Shown: piece after piece, positions 8,397-16,422 of the stretch
Position numbering within the stretch: position 1 is the first letter of the stretch
Layout of the letters: each line of letters begins with the position of its first letter
Assembly (NCBI GenBank): GCA_944322605.1
Contig: CALUPD010000002.1
Location: 1 to 33,719 of the forward strand
Length of the DNA: 33,719 nt
Source: an uncultured Bacteroidales bacterium
Lineage (GTDB): Bacteria > Bacteroidota > Bacteroidia > Bacteroidales > UBA932
Reading direction: 5' to 3'
Notes under the pieces: generated by a model
What the model saw: the letters and a program-made list of their open reading frames with translations, nothing else
Told to the model about the DNA's origin: nothing
Databases searched by the model: none
Program-made: the position numbers and the translations under genes

Positions 8397-9209
8397 ATGA
8401 AAATCAGATATTTTCTTCTATTAATGATATTGCCGTCATGCAGCATGATATACGATGACAGGGATTCTTGTCCCCGTTATCTTAACCTGGATTTCGGTTC
8501 GTATGCCGTGCCGGGCCCCGTACACATATGGGGTTCCGGCTCCGGAACCGAAGAATTCCATATTCAGGAAGAATGTCCGAAAAACGGGATGATTACACTG
8601 CCTGTGGACCGCGACATTACCGGAATCATGGCATGGACAGGAATCGGAGAAGCGACCCTGATCGACAACGGCCCTCCTTCCTGCATAATAAAAAAGGACG
8701 GACAACCGGCCGATTCCATTTTTTCATATCTCATGGAAATCGGGCCGGAAGAGGAAGAGGCCTACGGAATGGTACGATTCAGACAGGAATTCGCACGCGT
8801 GAACCTTTCAATAACAGGCTGCGGAGAGAACGGGATATATGTTGAAATCACAGGAGCAGGAAGGGGATTCCGCGTGAACCGCGATGAAATAGGAAATACG
8901 GCGGTCATTATTCCGGAAGGCATAGTATCCGGTTCCGGCATCGACTACAATTTCAACATATTGCGCCAAAAGGACCTGTCGCCCTTGTCAATCGGAATAT
9001 ATGCCGGAAAAGCCGGAGCTTCTAAAACATCTGAAAAAGGCACTTTGATAAGAGAATACCCTATCGGCCTCGAACTCATGAAAAACGGATACGATATGAC
9101 AGCCGAAATCCTTCCGTCCGTGGATTTGTCCATAGATGTATCGGAAGGGCTGGTATCAATATCTACCGACGGATGGGAAAGCACAGAACGTTTAGAAATA
9201 ACCATTTGA
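8397..9209 (+). CDS. Mfa2/FimB-like fimbrial anchor lipoprotein
   Basis: Starting at 8397, 4 bp after the fimbrillin stop, the product has 270 residues and a very short lipoprotein signal (MKIRYFLLLMILPSC, Cys15). The sequence just after it, IYDDRDSCPRYLNLDF, matches the hallmark of Mfa2/FimB proteins (I-Y-D/E-D...CP...L.F). These bind the base of the pilus to the outer membrane and limit its length. An earlier in-frame ATG lies inside the fimbrillin gene and would bury the signal peptide, so I rejected it. The gene is 11 bp upstream of the BIG2 subunit gene. Confidence 0.87.
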   Translation: MKIRYFLLLMILPSCSMIYDDRDSCPRYLNLDFGSYAVPGPVHIWGSGSGTEEFHIQEECPKNGMITLPVDRDITGIMAWTGIGEATLIDNGPPSCIIKKDGQPADSIFSYLMEIGPEEEEAYGMVRFRQEFARVNLSITGCGENGIYVEITGAGRGFRVNRDEIGNTAVIIPEGIVSGSGIDYNFNILRQKDLSPLSIGIYAGKAGASKTSEKGTLIREYPIGLELMKNGYDMTAEILPSVDLSIDVSEGLVSISTDGWESTERLEITI

Positions 9210-9220
9210 AAAAGCAGACG

Positions 9221-11344
9221 ATGAAAGAATCCATAACGATCCTCATGATTTTCATTTTTCTGTCCGGATGCATGAAGATTGAAAATGGCAACTACCCGGA
9301 CAATAATGCCTGCAGGGACTCGGCATGCATCTTCCTGAATTTCGTATTCGAAAAAGACTCCCCTGCAAGCAAAGGAATCTCCATAGACGACAAGGAAATC
9401 TCCGACATGAACGTCTACATATCGGACAAGGAAGGCAATATAGTGGAGCACAAGTATTTCGAACATGGAGCACCAGGGAAGATAACATTGAACAAGGACG
9501 GGAAAGAGTATTCCGCATATGCAATTGCAAATACCGGAAAGTCCATAAATGTCAGATACGGAGAAGATATCGAAAAGCTAAGGCACACGATAAGTTCTCC
9601 GGAACAAATCGCAAGCGCGTCAAACGGAGCCATAATGAGCGGAAAACAGAACGGCACTTTCACTGCCGATTCAGACCAGGGCATCACGATAGAACTGAAA
9701 AGGTGCATCAGCAAAATCCTTGTACGTGTCGACACGACAGAATTGGACCCCGGCGTTGAAATAAACGTAAAGAAGATAACATTGAAAAATTCCCCGCGCA
9801 GCATAAATTTCTTCTGTCCTTCCAAAGCCGAAAGCAAAGACGACGTATTCGACTCAGGCGACAGCAAGACAGGAAATGAATTGGAATGGCTGTACGGAAG
9901 CGGATGCGAACTGTTCATGTTCGAAAACATGCAGGGAGACCTGCTTCCGGGGATAACCGACCAAAAAGACAAGGTTTTTCCCAACGGGGACGAAAGGGCC
10001 GGGACATGCACTTACCTCGAACTGCAATGCGATTACGACTCGGACATCCAGACAGGACTCATAATCTACAGGATTTATATAGGGGAAAACACCCTGGAGA
10101 ATTTCGACATTGCAAGGAACAAGATTTACAGCATCGACATTTCCTTCACCGGAACAGGAATAAATGAAATGACATGGAGGGTGGAAGACGGAATCCTGAA
10201 ATTCTATGCAAGCTTCATCTACCTCTTTCCGATGCGTTCGGAAATACTTCCAGGCGAAAGCACGAATATAAACTGCGCGGTTTTCCCGCAAATGACATAC
10301 AATAACAAAGTGTCATGGGAAAGTTCCGATCCTTCGGTATGCGAGGTCGACCAATTGGGGAAAATCACGGGAATATCCGAAGGGAAAGCCATAATAACGG
10401 CAACCGCGACAGACAGGAACATCGTATCCGAATCAGTCGAAATAACAGTATTTCCATATGCCCAGGAAGTGGAAATAACTGAAAGCGCGGAAATATTCCT
10501 TAACGACACTCTGAGAATAAAGCCGTCAACCAGGCCTTTAGGCTCAGCCGAATACATAAGATGGAGCAGCAGCGACCCGGACATATGCTCTGTTGACCAA
10601 AACGGGCTGGTAAAAGGGATAAACATAGGAAAAGCCGTAATAACAGCATTTGCAGATGATGGAAGCGGACTTTACGACGAGTGCGAAGTCAGTGTCTCCT
10701 ACGCTCCGCTTGAAAGGATAGAAATTCTCGGACCAGAATACATAATCGACAAAGAATTCAGCACTGGAGAAGAGACCTATGCGGAGTATTCGATAAGGAT
10801 ACATCCCGCAAATGCGGATCCGTATTACGGATTGGAGTGGGACTTGTATGAAAAGGGTTCTGACTCGCATGCCGACGCCGTGGCAAGGAAAACCATGCAA
10901 AGCGACGAAAGCGGAGGGGGAGTATTCAGATTGCAGGCCGTTCCTTACCAGAAAGGCACTACGGACCGTACAAGGGGAACTGTGACTCTAAAAGCCCGAT
11001 ACGGAAGCAAATCCGTCTCGAAAGACATCCGCATTTACGAATACGCTCCCATAGATCCCCAATGGAACGGAAGTTCCCTGATAGACGAGAATTTCATTGA
11101 AAACTACGGCAGCATGTTCAGAATATCGTTCGAATGCGACAAGTTGTGGCAGGGTTACAATTTCATAGGCGCAAGCGCGACGATGTTCAATTTCACGAGC
11201 GGCTTTACCATGATGGACCTTGCAGGACAAGTTTATCCTAAAAACGCCAATGAGGCCAAGGCATTGAGAAAGCAGTTGAAGATAACCAGCGGAGGAGGAT
11301 TCGAAGGAGAGGACAACCTGTATTTCGAAATCGTCCCCGAATAA
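9221..11344 (+). CDS. Large BIG2-domain fimbrial lipoprotein, probable tip or accessory subunit
   Basis: The start at 9221 gives 707 residues with lipobox ILMIFIFLSGC (Cys17). Residues 30-320 resemble a fimbrillin-like accessory module: early strand ACIFLNFVFEKD, AYAIANTG, and the late FDIARNKIYSIDISF typical of DUF4906-type proteins. Two bacterial Ig-like (BIG2) domains follow, about 338-410 and 416-495, each with the VSWESSDPSVCEVD or IRWSSSDPDICSVD signature and a G.A.ITA strand. A further beta-rich C-terminal region has no family I recognise. As the last and largest operon gene it is probably the tip adhesin or accessory protein. The ligand is unknown. Confidence 0.8.
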   Translation: MKESITILMIFIFLSGCMKIENGNYPDNNACRDSACIFLNFVFEKDSPASKGISIDDKEISDMNVYISDKEGNIVEHKYFEHGAPGKITLNKDGKEYSAYAIANTGKSINVRYGEDIEKLRHTISSPEQIASASNGAIMSGKQNGTFTADSDQGITIELKRCISKILVRVDTTELDPGVEINVKKITLKNSPRSINFFCPSKAESKDDVFDSGDSKTGNELEWLYGSGCELFMFENMQGDLLPGITDQKDKVFPNGDERAGTCTYLELQCDYDSDIQTGLIIYRIYIGENTLENFDIARNKIYSIDISFTGTGINEMTWRVEDGILKFYASFIYLFPMRSEILPGESTNINCAVFPQMTYNNKVSWESSDPSVCEVDQLGKITGISEGKAIITATATDRNIVSESVEITVFPYAQEVEITESAEIFLNDTLRIKPSTRPLGSAEYIRWSSSDPDICSVDQNGLVKGINIGKAVITAFADDGSGLYDECEVSVSYAPLERIEILGPEYIIDKEFSTGEETYAEYSIRIHPANADPYYGLEWDLYEKGSDSHADAVARKTMQSDESGGGVFRLQAVPYQKGTTDRTRGTVTLKARYGSKSVSKDIRIYEYAPIDPQWNGSSLIDENFIENYGSMFRISFECDKLWQGYNFIGASATMFNFTSGFTMMDLAGQVYPKNANEAKALRKQLKITSGGGFEGEDNLYFEIVPE

Positions 11345-11398
11345 CCGGAACAACCTGTGAAAATTCCATAGTTATTGTTTGTTTAAATGCTTATGCCG

Positions 11399-11439
11399 AA
11401 AGGCGCGCACCGGCAAATCCATAGCCGATGCGCGCCTTT
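11399..11439. terminator. Bidirectional terminator between the pilus operon and tex
   Basis: AAAGGCGCGCA at 11399-11409 pairs perfectly with TGCGCGCCTTT at 11429-11439. T-rich tails follow in both directions. It lies between two convergent transcription units. Confidence 0.8.
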
Positions 11440-11497
11440 CTTGATTTATACCGATGCAGGTTATGCATCGCGCGATATTCAAGACGCTACCGGATCA

Positions 11498-13651
11498 TTA
11501 ACATGTTTTTACCAGACGCAGCTGCATTCTCCTTCGTCCAAGCTCCACATTCAGGACTTCCACGATTACATGCTGGTGCAGTTTGACTATTTTCGAAGGA
11601 TCTGAAACATATTTATCTGCCATTTGAGACACATGGATAAGCCCGTTCTCCTTTATTCCGACATCGACAAATGCGCCGAAATTGGTTATATTGGTGATGA
11701 TTCCCGGCAATTCCATTCCAGGAGCGACATCCTCCAATGTTTTTATTTCGCTCGAAAATTCGAAAACCTTTATGGATGTACGGGGATCCCTTCCCGGTTT
11801 TGCAAGTTCCTTTAAAATATCATTCACGGTATATTCGCCTTCCGATTTATATTTCGAGGCGTCCACTTTGGAAAGGGCTTCCTGGTTTCCGATAAGTTCC
11901 GCTATCTTCATATTCAAGTCAGCCGCAATACGTTCGACAAGGCCGTATTTTTCAGGATGCACAGCGGAATTGTCCAGCAGATTGGCGGCGCCTGGAATTC
12001 TCAAGAAACCAGCCGACTGCTCGAACGCCTTGCTTCCCAGCCTTTTCACATTCATTATTTCCTGCCTGGACGAAAATGCTCCGTTTTCCGTCCTGTAATC
12101 CACTATATTCTGGGCCAAGGACGGGCCTATCCCTGAAACATAGCTCAGCAGATGCCTGCTTGCCGTATTGAGATTGACACCGACGCTGTTTACCGCCGAC
12201 ACGACGACTTCATCGAGTTTTTCCTTAAGCATGGACTGATCGACATCGTGCTGGTACTGGCCGATTCCCAATGATTTAGGATCGATTTTTACCAATTCCG
12301 CGAGAGGGTCCATAAGTCTCCTGCCAATAGACACGGCGCCCCTTACAGTGACATCGTAATCCGGAAATTCCTCCCTTGCCGCCTGTGACGCGGAATAGAC
12401 CGAAGCCCCGTCTTCGCTGACCGAAAACACCTTCACCCCTTCCGGCAATGCCACCTTTTTTATAAATGCTTCCGTTTCTCTTGATGCCGTACCATTGCCT
12501 ATGGCGATTACCTCGATCTTGTACGACTCCACAAGATTGGATATTTTCTTAATGGCGTTCAGCTTCTCATTTTGAGGAGGATGTGGGAATATCGTGTCAT
12601 TATGCAAAAGATTCCCCTGCTCGTCAAGGCACACCACCTTGCAGCCTGTTCTGAATCCCGGATCTATCGCAAGCGTTCTCTTCTGCCCTACAGGAGGAGC
12701 AAGAAGCAATTGCCTCAGGTTCTCGCCGAAGACCTTTATGGATTCCGTATCCGCCTTTTCTTTGGCCGACGAAATGACTTCGTTTTCTATGGACGGATGC
12801 AGAAGCCTTTTATACGCGTCCCTTGCAGCCTCTACGACCAAATCGGCAGAGGCATTGCGCGGCAATTTCTGCTTTCCGCAGAAGTTGCGTATTACATTAG
12901 CGACCGATTTGTCCTCATCCACTTCCAGCTTTATTGAAAGAAAACCTTCGGCAGAGCCGCGCAATACGGCAAGAAGCCGGTGCGATGCAATCCTGCTGAC
13001 AGGCTCTTTGAAATCAAAATAGTTCATGTATTTTGAATACCCTTCGTCATTTTCCTTCGACTTTACCGCCGAAGATCTGATCACGCCGAATTTCATGAAC
13101 GAAACCCTTAAAGCGGCACGCACCTCCTTTGTTTCAGAAATTTTTTCCGCAATTATGTCTTTCGCCCCATCAATGGCATCGCCGACGGTTTCCACCTTGT
13201 CTGAAATGAACTTCCCGGCTTCGGAATCCACATCGTCGCTATCCATGCGCATTATGCAATCGGCAAGAGGTTCCAGGCCTTTCTCCTTTGCAACTGACGC
13301 CCTTGTCCTGCGTTTCGGCTTGTATGGAAGATATATATCTTCGAGTGTCTGGAAGTCCACCAAAGGCGTTATCTGTTTTTCCAGCTCTGAATATGCGGCC
13401 TCGTCAATGGAAGAATTCTCGGAAAGGGACTTCAATACGGACTGCTTCCTCGCCTCAAGCTCGTTGAACCTGTTCCACCAATATTTGATTTCCGCGACCT
13501 TGACCTCGTCCAACGCGCCGGTACGCTCCTTTCTGTATCGGCTTATGAACGGGACCGTAGAACCGTTCTCCAACAATTCTATGCAGTTTTCCACCTGCCA
13601 TGTCTTAACATCAAGCCTTACGGCTATCTCTTTTACATATATTTCAAGCAT
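11498..13651 (-). CDS. tex: Tex-family transcription accessory protein with S1 RNA-binding domain
   Basis: The 717 residues align with Tex along the full length. The helical N-terminal region includes VPFISRYRKERTGALDEVKV. The YqgF/RuvC-like nuclease-fold domain has LAIDPGFRTGCKVVCLD, followed by HhH motifs (GIGPSLAQNIVDYR) and a C-terminal S1 domain (about 640-710, ITNITNFGAFVDVG). Tex binds nucleic acid and associates with transcription; its precise cellular role is not settled. The start at 13651 (MLEIYVKEIA) fits the family better than a TTG 14 codons upstream. The gene is convergent with the pilus operon and 47 bp downstream of the ClC channel gene, so it may be co-transcribed with that gene. 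Confidence 0.96.
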   Translation of the reverse strand: MLEIYVKEIAVRLDVKTWQVENCIELLENGSTVPFISRYRKERTGALDEVKVAEIKYWWNRFNELEARKQSVLKSLSENSSIDEAAYSELEKQITPLVDFQTLEDIYLPYKPKRRTRASVAKEKGLEPLADCIMRMDSDDVDSEAGKFISDKVETVGDAIDGAKDIIAEKISETKEVRAALRVSFMKFGVIRSSAVKSKENDEGYSKYMNYFDFKEPVSRIASHRLLAVLRGSAEGFLSIKLEVDEDKSVANVIRNFCGKQKLPRNASADLVVEAARDAYKRLLHPSIENEVISSAKEKADTESIKVFGENLRQLLLAPPVGQKRTLAIDPGFRTGCKVVCLDEQGNLLHNDTIFPHPPQNEKLNAIKKISNLVESYKIEVIAIGNGTASRETEAFIKKVALPEGVKVFSVSEDGASVYSASQAAREEFPDYDVTVRGAVSIGRRLMDPLAELVKIDPKSLGIGQYQHDVDQSMLKEKLDEVVVSAVNSVGVNLNTASRHLLSYVSGIGPSLAQNIVDYRTENGAFSSRQEIMNVKRLGSKAFEQSAGFLRIPGAANLLDNSAVHPEKYGLVERIAADLNMKIAELIGNQEALSKVDASKYKSEGEYTVNDILKELAKPGRDPRTSIKVFEFSSEIKTLEDVAPGMELPGIITNITNFGAFVDVGIKENGLIHVSQMADKYVSDPSKIVKLHQHVIVEVLNVELGRRRMQLRLVKTC

Positions 13652-13698
13652 AATCAAAACTTTTTTAACAATAATACCGGAACAGCGCGACAATACCG

Positions 13699-15588
13699 TC
13701 AGTCATGGGAAACCTGGTGCAGCTGCTTCCTGTACTCCGAAAATATTTTGGATTTCGATACGAAACCGAGATAATGGTTGGAAGAATCAAGGACTGGCAG
13801 GTTCCACGCCGAGGTATCCTCGAATTTGCGCATAACGCTTTCCATCTTTTCATCCTGATAAACATATTCTGGAGCGTCCTTCATCAGCGACCTTATCCTT
13901 GTCGTCTCATATATATCCCTGTAAAACATTATTTCCCTCACATCGTTAAGAAATACCACGCCCTTGAAATAGCCGTCGCTGTCCACCACAGGGAAAATAT
14001 TTCTTTTCGACACGGCTATCGCGTCCACCAGGTCTCCGAGCGTTCCGTCCGGCGACACTGCCACGAAATCATTTTCAATCAGGTCATCCGTCTTCAGCAA
14101 AGTAAGGACAGCCTGGTCCGTGTCATGAGTCAGAAGATCGCCGTGCTTTGCTATTCGCTTGGTATATATCGAATAGGACTCGAACGTGCGATGGGTGGCA
14201 AACGCACTGACAGACGTCACTATCAGAGGAATAAACAGCACATACCCGCCGGAAATCTCGGCTATGAGGAATATGGCGGTAAGAGGGGCCTGCATGACTG
14301 CCGACATCAGGCCTGCCATTCCGGCAAGCACGAAATTAGGCTCAGGAAGAGGTATGGATGTAAGATTCAACAGATTGAAAATCCTGACAATCGCAAACCC
14401 GGCCACTCCCCCGACAAAAAGCGTAGGGCCGAAAGTTCCCCCTACTCCGCCGCCGGCATTCGTAAATGTCATGGCGTATACTTTAAGGAGCATCACCATG
14501 ATAAAATAAACAGGGACCATCCACTGGAATGCGAAAATGTTCCCGAAGATATTGGTTTCTATGGCTTTTTCCGGCTCGCCGTTCAAAAGGTACGACAAAA
14601 CGCCGTAACCCTCTCCATAAAGCGGGGGAAGCAGGAATATTAGAAGCCCGAGCGAAACAGCGGATACAAGCCATCTCTTATAAGGATTTGAAATGGATTT
14701 TATTTTATCCTCCAATCTGAGCGTAGTCCTTGTAAAATACAAAGCCACAAAGCCGCACGCTATGCCGAGCACTATGTAAAACGGAAGATTCCCTATCGAA
14801 AAATCCTGCAATGTATTCTCGAACTGCACCGCATTGCCGAGGAATATGTAGGATACCGTAGTAGCCGTAACGGCTGTGACGAGAAGGGGTATTATTGACG
14901 TCATCGAAATATTGAACATCAGTATTTCGAGAGTGAACAATATCCCGGCAAGCGGAGCCTTGAAGATCCCTGCCACCGCGCCTGCCGCACCGCAGCCGAG
15001 AAGTATGGTCATATGCTTATAGGAAAGTCCGAAGAACCTCGCTATGTTCGAACCTATAGCCGCGCCTGTATAAACAATAGGAGCTTCCGCACCGACGGAT
15101 CCTCCGAATCCGATTGTCATGGAACTCGCAACTATCGAACTCCATGTATTATGGGTCTTGATTTTCGACTCGTTCTTGGAAATCGCAAGCAGCACTTTTG
15201 TTACGCCATGCCCTATATTATCCTTTATCAGATACTTGACAAAAAGATACGACAGCAACATCCCGAAACCCGGATAAAGAAGGTAAAACAGGCTGTCCTG
15301 AGGCGTATTGAACCATCCCGTAAGAATCCATTCGAAAAAATGAATCAGATGCTTGAGAATGACAGCCGCGAAACCGCATCCTATTCCTACGGCGAACGCA
15401 AGAATCAACAGCATCCTGTTTTCAGGAATGCTTTTTAAAAAAACGGACGCGGATTCTTTTTTCGATTCCATGAATTCATGGATTGCAGAACCGGCATAAG
15501 CATCGCGCGCATGCCTGGCAAAACGGGCAGACACGCGCCTGAGATACCTTGCCATAACGGCAGTCCTAATCTTCTTCCGACGAATCAT
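13699..15588 (-). CDS. ClC-family chloride channel/antiporter with CBS domains
   Basis: This inner-membrane ClC protein has about 629 residues from the start at 15588. The ATG at 15555 is an alternative. The ion-pathway motifs are visible: GSVGAEAPIVYTGA (the GxGxP region, with Ser-Val for the common Arg-Glu), GGVGGTFGP (GxFxP) and a late GLMSAVMQAPLTAIFLIAE helix. The gating glutamate of exchangers is not in its usual GREGP context. The E in AEAP may occupy it, so channel versus H+/Cl- exchanger is uncertain. A pair of CBS domains (about 505-620) forms the cytosolic regulatory tail, which in this family often binds adenine nucleotides. It lies upstream of tex on the same strand. Confidence 0.95.
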   Translation of the reverse strand: MIRRKKIRTAVMARYLRRVSARFARHARDAYAGSAIHEFMESKKESASVFLKSIPENRMLLILAFAVGIGCGFAAVILKHLIHFFEWILTGWFNTPQDSLFYLLYPGFGMLLSYLFVKYLIKDNIGHGVTKVLLAISKNESKIKTHNTWSSIVASSMTIGFGGSVGAEAPIVYTGAAIGSNIARFFGLSYKHMTILLGCGAAGAVAGIFKAPLAGILFTLEILMFNISMTSIIPLLVTAVTATTVSYIFLGNAVQFENTLQDFSIGNLPFYIVLGIACGFVALYFTRTTLRLEDKIKSISNPYKRWLVSAVSLGLLIFLLPPLYGEGYGVLSYLLNGEPEKAIETNIFGNIFAFQWMVPVYFIMVMLLKVYAMTFTNAGGGVGGTFGPTLFVGGVAGFAIVRIFNLLNLTSIPLPEPNFVLAGMAGLMSAVMQAPLTAIFLIAEISGGYVLFIPLIVTSVSAFATHRTFESYSIYTKRIAKHGDLLTHDTDQAVLTLLKTDDLIENDFVAVSPDGTLGDLVDAIAVSKRNIFPVVDSDGYFKGVVFLNDVREIMFYRDIYETTRIRSLMKDAPEYVYQDEKMESVMRKFEDTSAWNLPVLDSSNHYLGFVSKSKIFSEYRKQLHQVSHD

Positions 15589-15609
15589 TATAAAACAAGT
15601 ATAATAGAC

Positions 15610-15834
15610 AAATATACGCAGAAACCGAGAGTAAAGAAAATGAACTTGTTCGATTTTCTTTACCGAGGTGCTACCGTATATGTGGCCGCAGGCCAAATAT
15701 ACGCAGAAGCCGAGAGCAGAGCAAATTTATTTGCTTTGCCGAGGCGCAACAGTATATGCGGACCGGAGGGCCGAATTGCGCAGAAGCCGAGAGCAGAGCA
15801 AATTTATTTGTTATGCCGAGGCGCAACAGCCGCC
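15610..15834. repeat. Three tandem hairpin repeats (about 80 bp each) in the intergenic region
   Basis: Copies start at 15610, 15695 and 15774. Each has AAATATACGCAGAARCCGAGA (or a close variant), then a hairpin, then CCGAGGYGC. In copies 2 and 3 the stem is GCAGAGCAAAT/ATTTGCTTTGC or a degraded version. In copy 1 it is GTAAAGAAAAT (15631-15641) and ATTTTCTTTAC (15653-15663), with a further GAAC/GTTC inside. Stem sequence changes while pairing is kept. Short reading frames through the copies are by-products of the repeat. No coding gene is visible between 15589 and 16021; the remainder (15835-15970) shows nothing I recognise. Confidence 0.8.
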
Positions 15835-15970
15835 AACTATTCTCAGTATGAATGACAGAATCAAATGTGCAAAAATCAGGACACAAGACAAATGTTATTC
15901 ATGCCGCCTTCCGTACCGGATAAAAACATGTCCGCCACTAAAAAACAAGCAATTGCATCATCCAAGGCAT

Positions 15971-15997
15971 AAAAAAAGGCAGCCCGTATAGGCCGCC
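15971..15997 (-). terminator. Terminator of the small acidic protein gene
   Basis: On the minus strand GGCGGCC and GGCTGCC form a stem with one mismatch, followed by seven T. It is 25 bp beyond the stop of the gene at 16022. Confidence 0.7.
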
Positions 15998-16021
15998 GCA
16001 TTCCTGTTCTTAAAAACTGGG

Positions 16022-16357
16022 CTATTCGTCGCCGTCCTCGTCCTCTCCCGCCGCTACGACATCGTCAGGGAAAGCTTCTCCATCGGAAACGGCATCATCG
16101 TCGACATCGCTTCCGAAAAGGTCTTTCTCGACATCCTCGTAGTCGTCGATATTGACCGCCACCTTGACAAGGTAAATGGCATCAGGCAATTCAACGGAAA
16201 CAGCATAGAAGTATGAGCCGTCCGGCTTGTCCACTTTGACCAGATTGCCCATATAATCCGCATAACCTTTCGGATACTTTTCTTTGAATGCAGCCGCAAG
16301 CTCTTCAGACATGTTGGCATAACTTACGACAGCCCTTTTCTTCTGTGAATCTTTCAT
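16022..16357 (-). CDS. Conserved-type small acidic protein of unknown function
   Basis: The 111 residues start basic (MKDSQKKRAVVSYANMSEEL) and contain a compact alpha/beta core: the helix EELAAAFKEKYPKGYADYM, then the strands SYFYAVSVELPDAIYLVKVAV. The tail of about 40 residues is overwhelmingly Asp/Glu. I recognise no domain; similar acidic-tailed small proteins occur in Bacteroidales and may bind partners or basic proteins through the tail. There is no signal peptide, so it is cytosolic. It has its own terminator and lies 65 bp downstream of ygiQ, with a near-consensus -7 (TATTATTG, 16392-16399) before it. Confidence 0.8.
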   Translation of the reverse strand: MKDSQKKRAVVSYANMSEELAAAFKEKYPKGYADYMGNLVKVDKPDGSYFYAVSVELPDAIYLVKVAVNIDDYEDVEKDLFGSDVDDDAVSDGEAFPDDVVAAGEDEDGDE

Positions 16358-16422
16358 TATCTGTTTTTATTTTTTTCGTAATTCGGTGTGCAATAATAGC
16401 GCATTTTTTCCAAAAAAAAACA

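Noticed and set aside
15610-15834. The evenly spaced repeats at first look like a CRISPR array.
   Set aside because: There are only three units, of 79-85 bp, with the hairpin inside each unit. There are no distinct spacers and no cas genes nearby.
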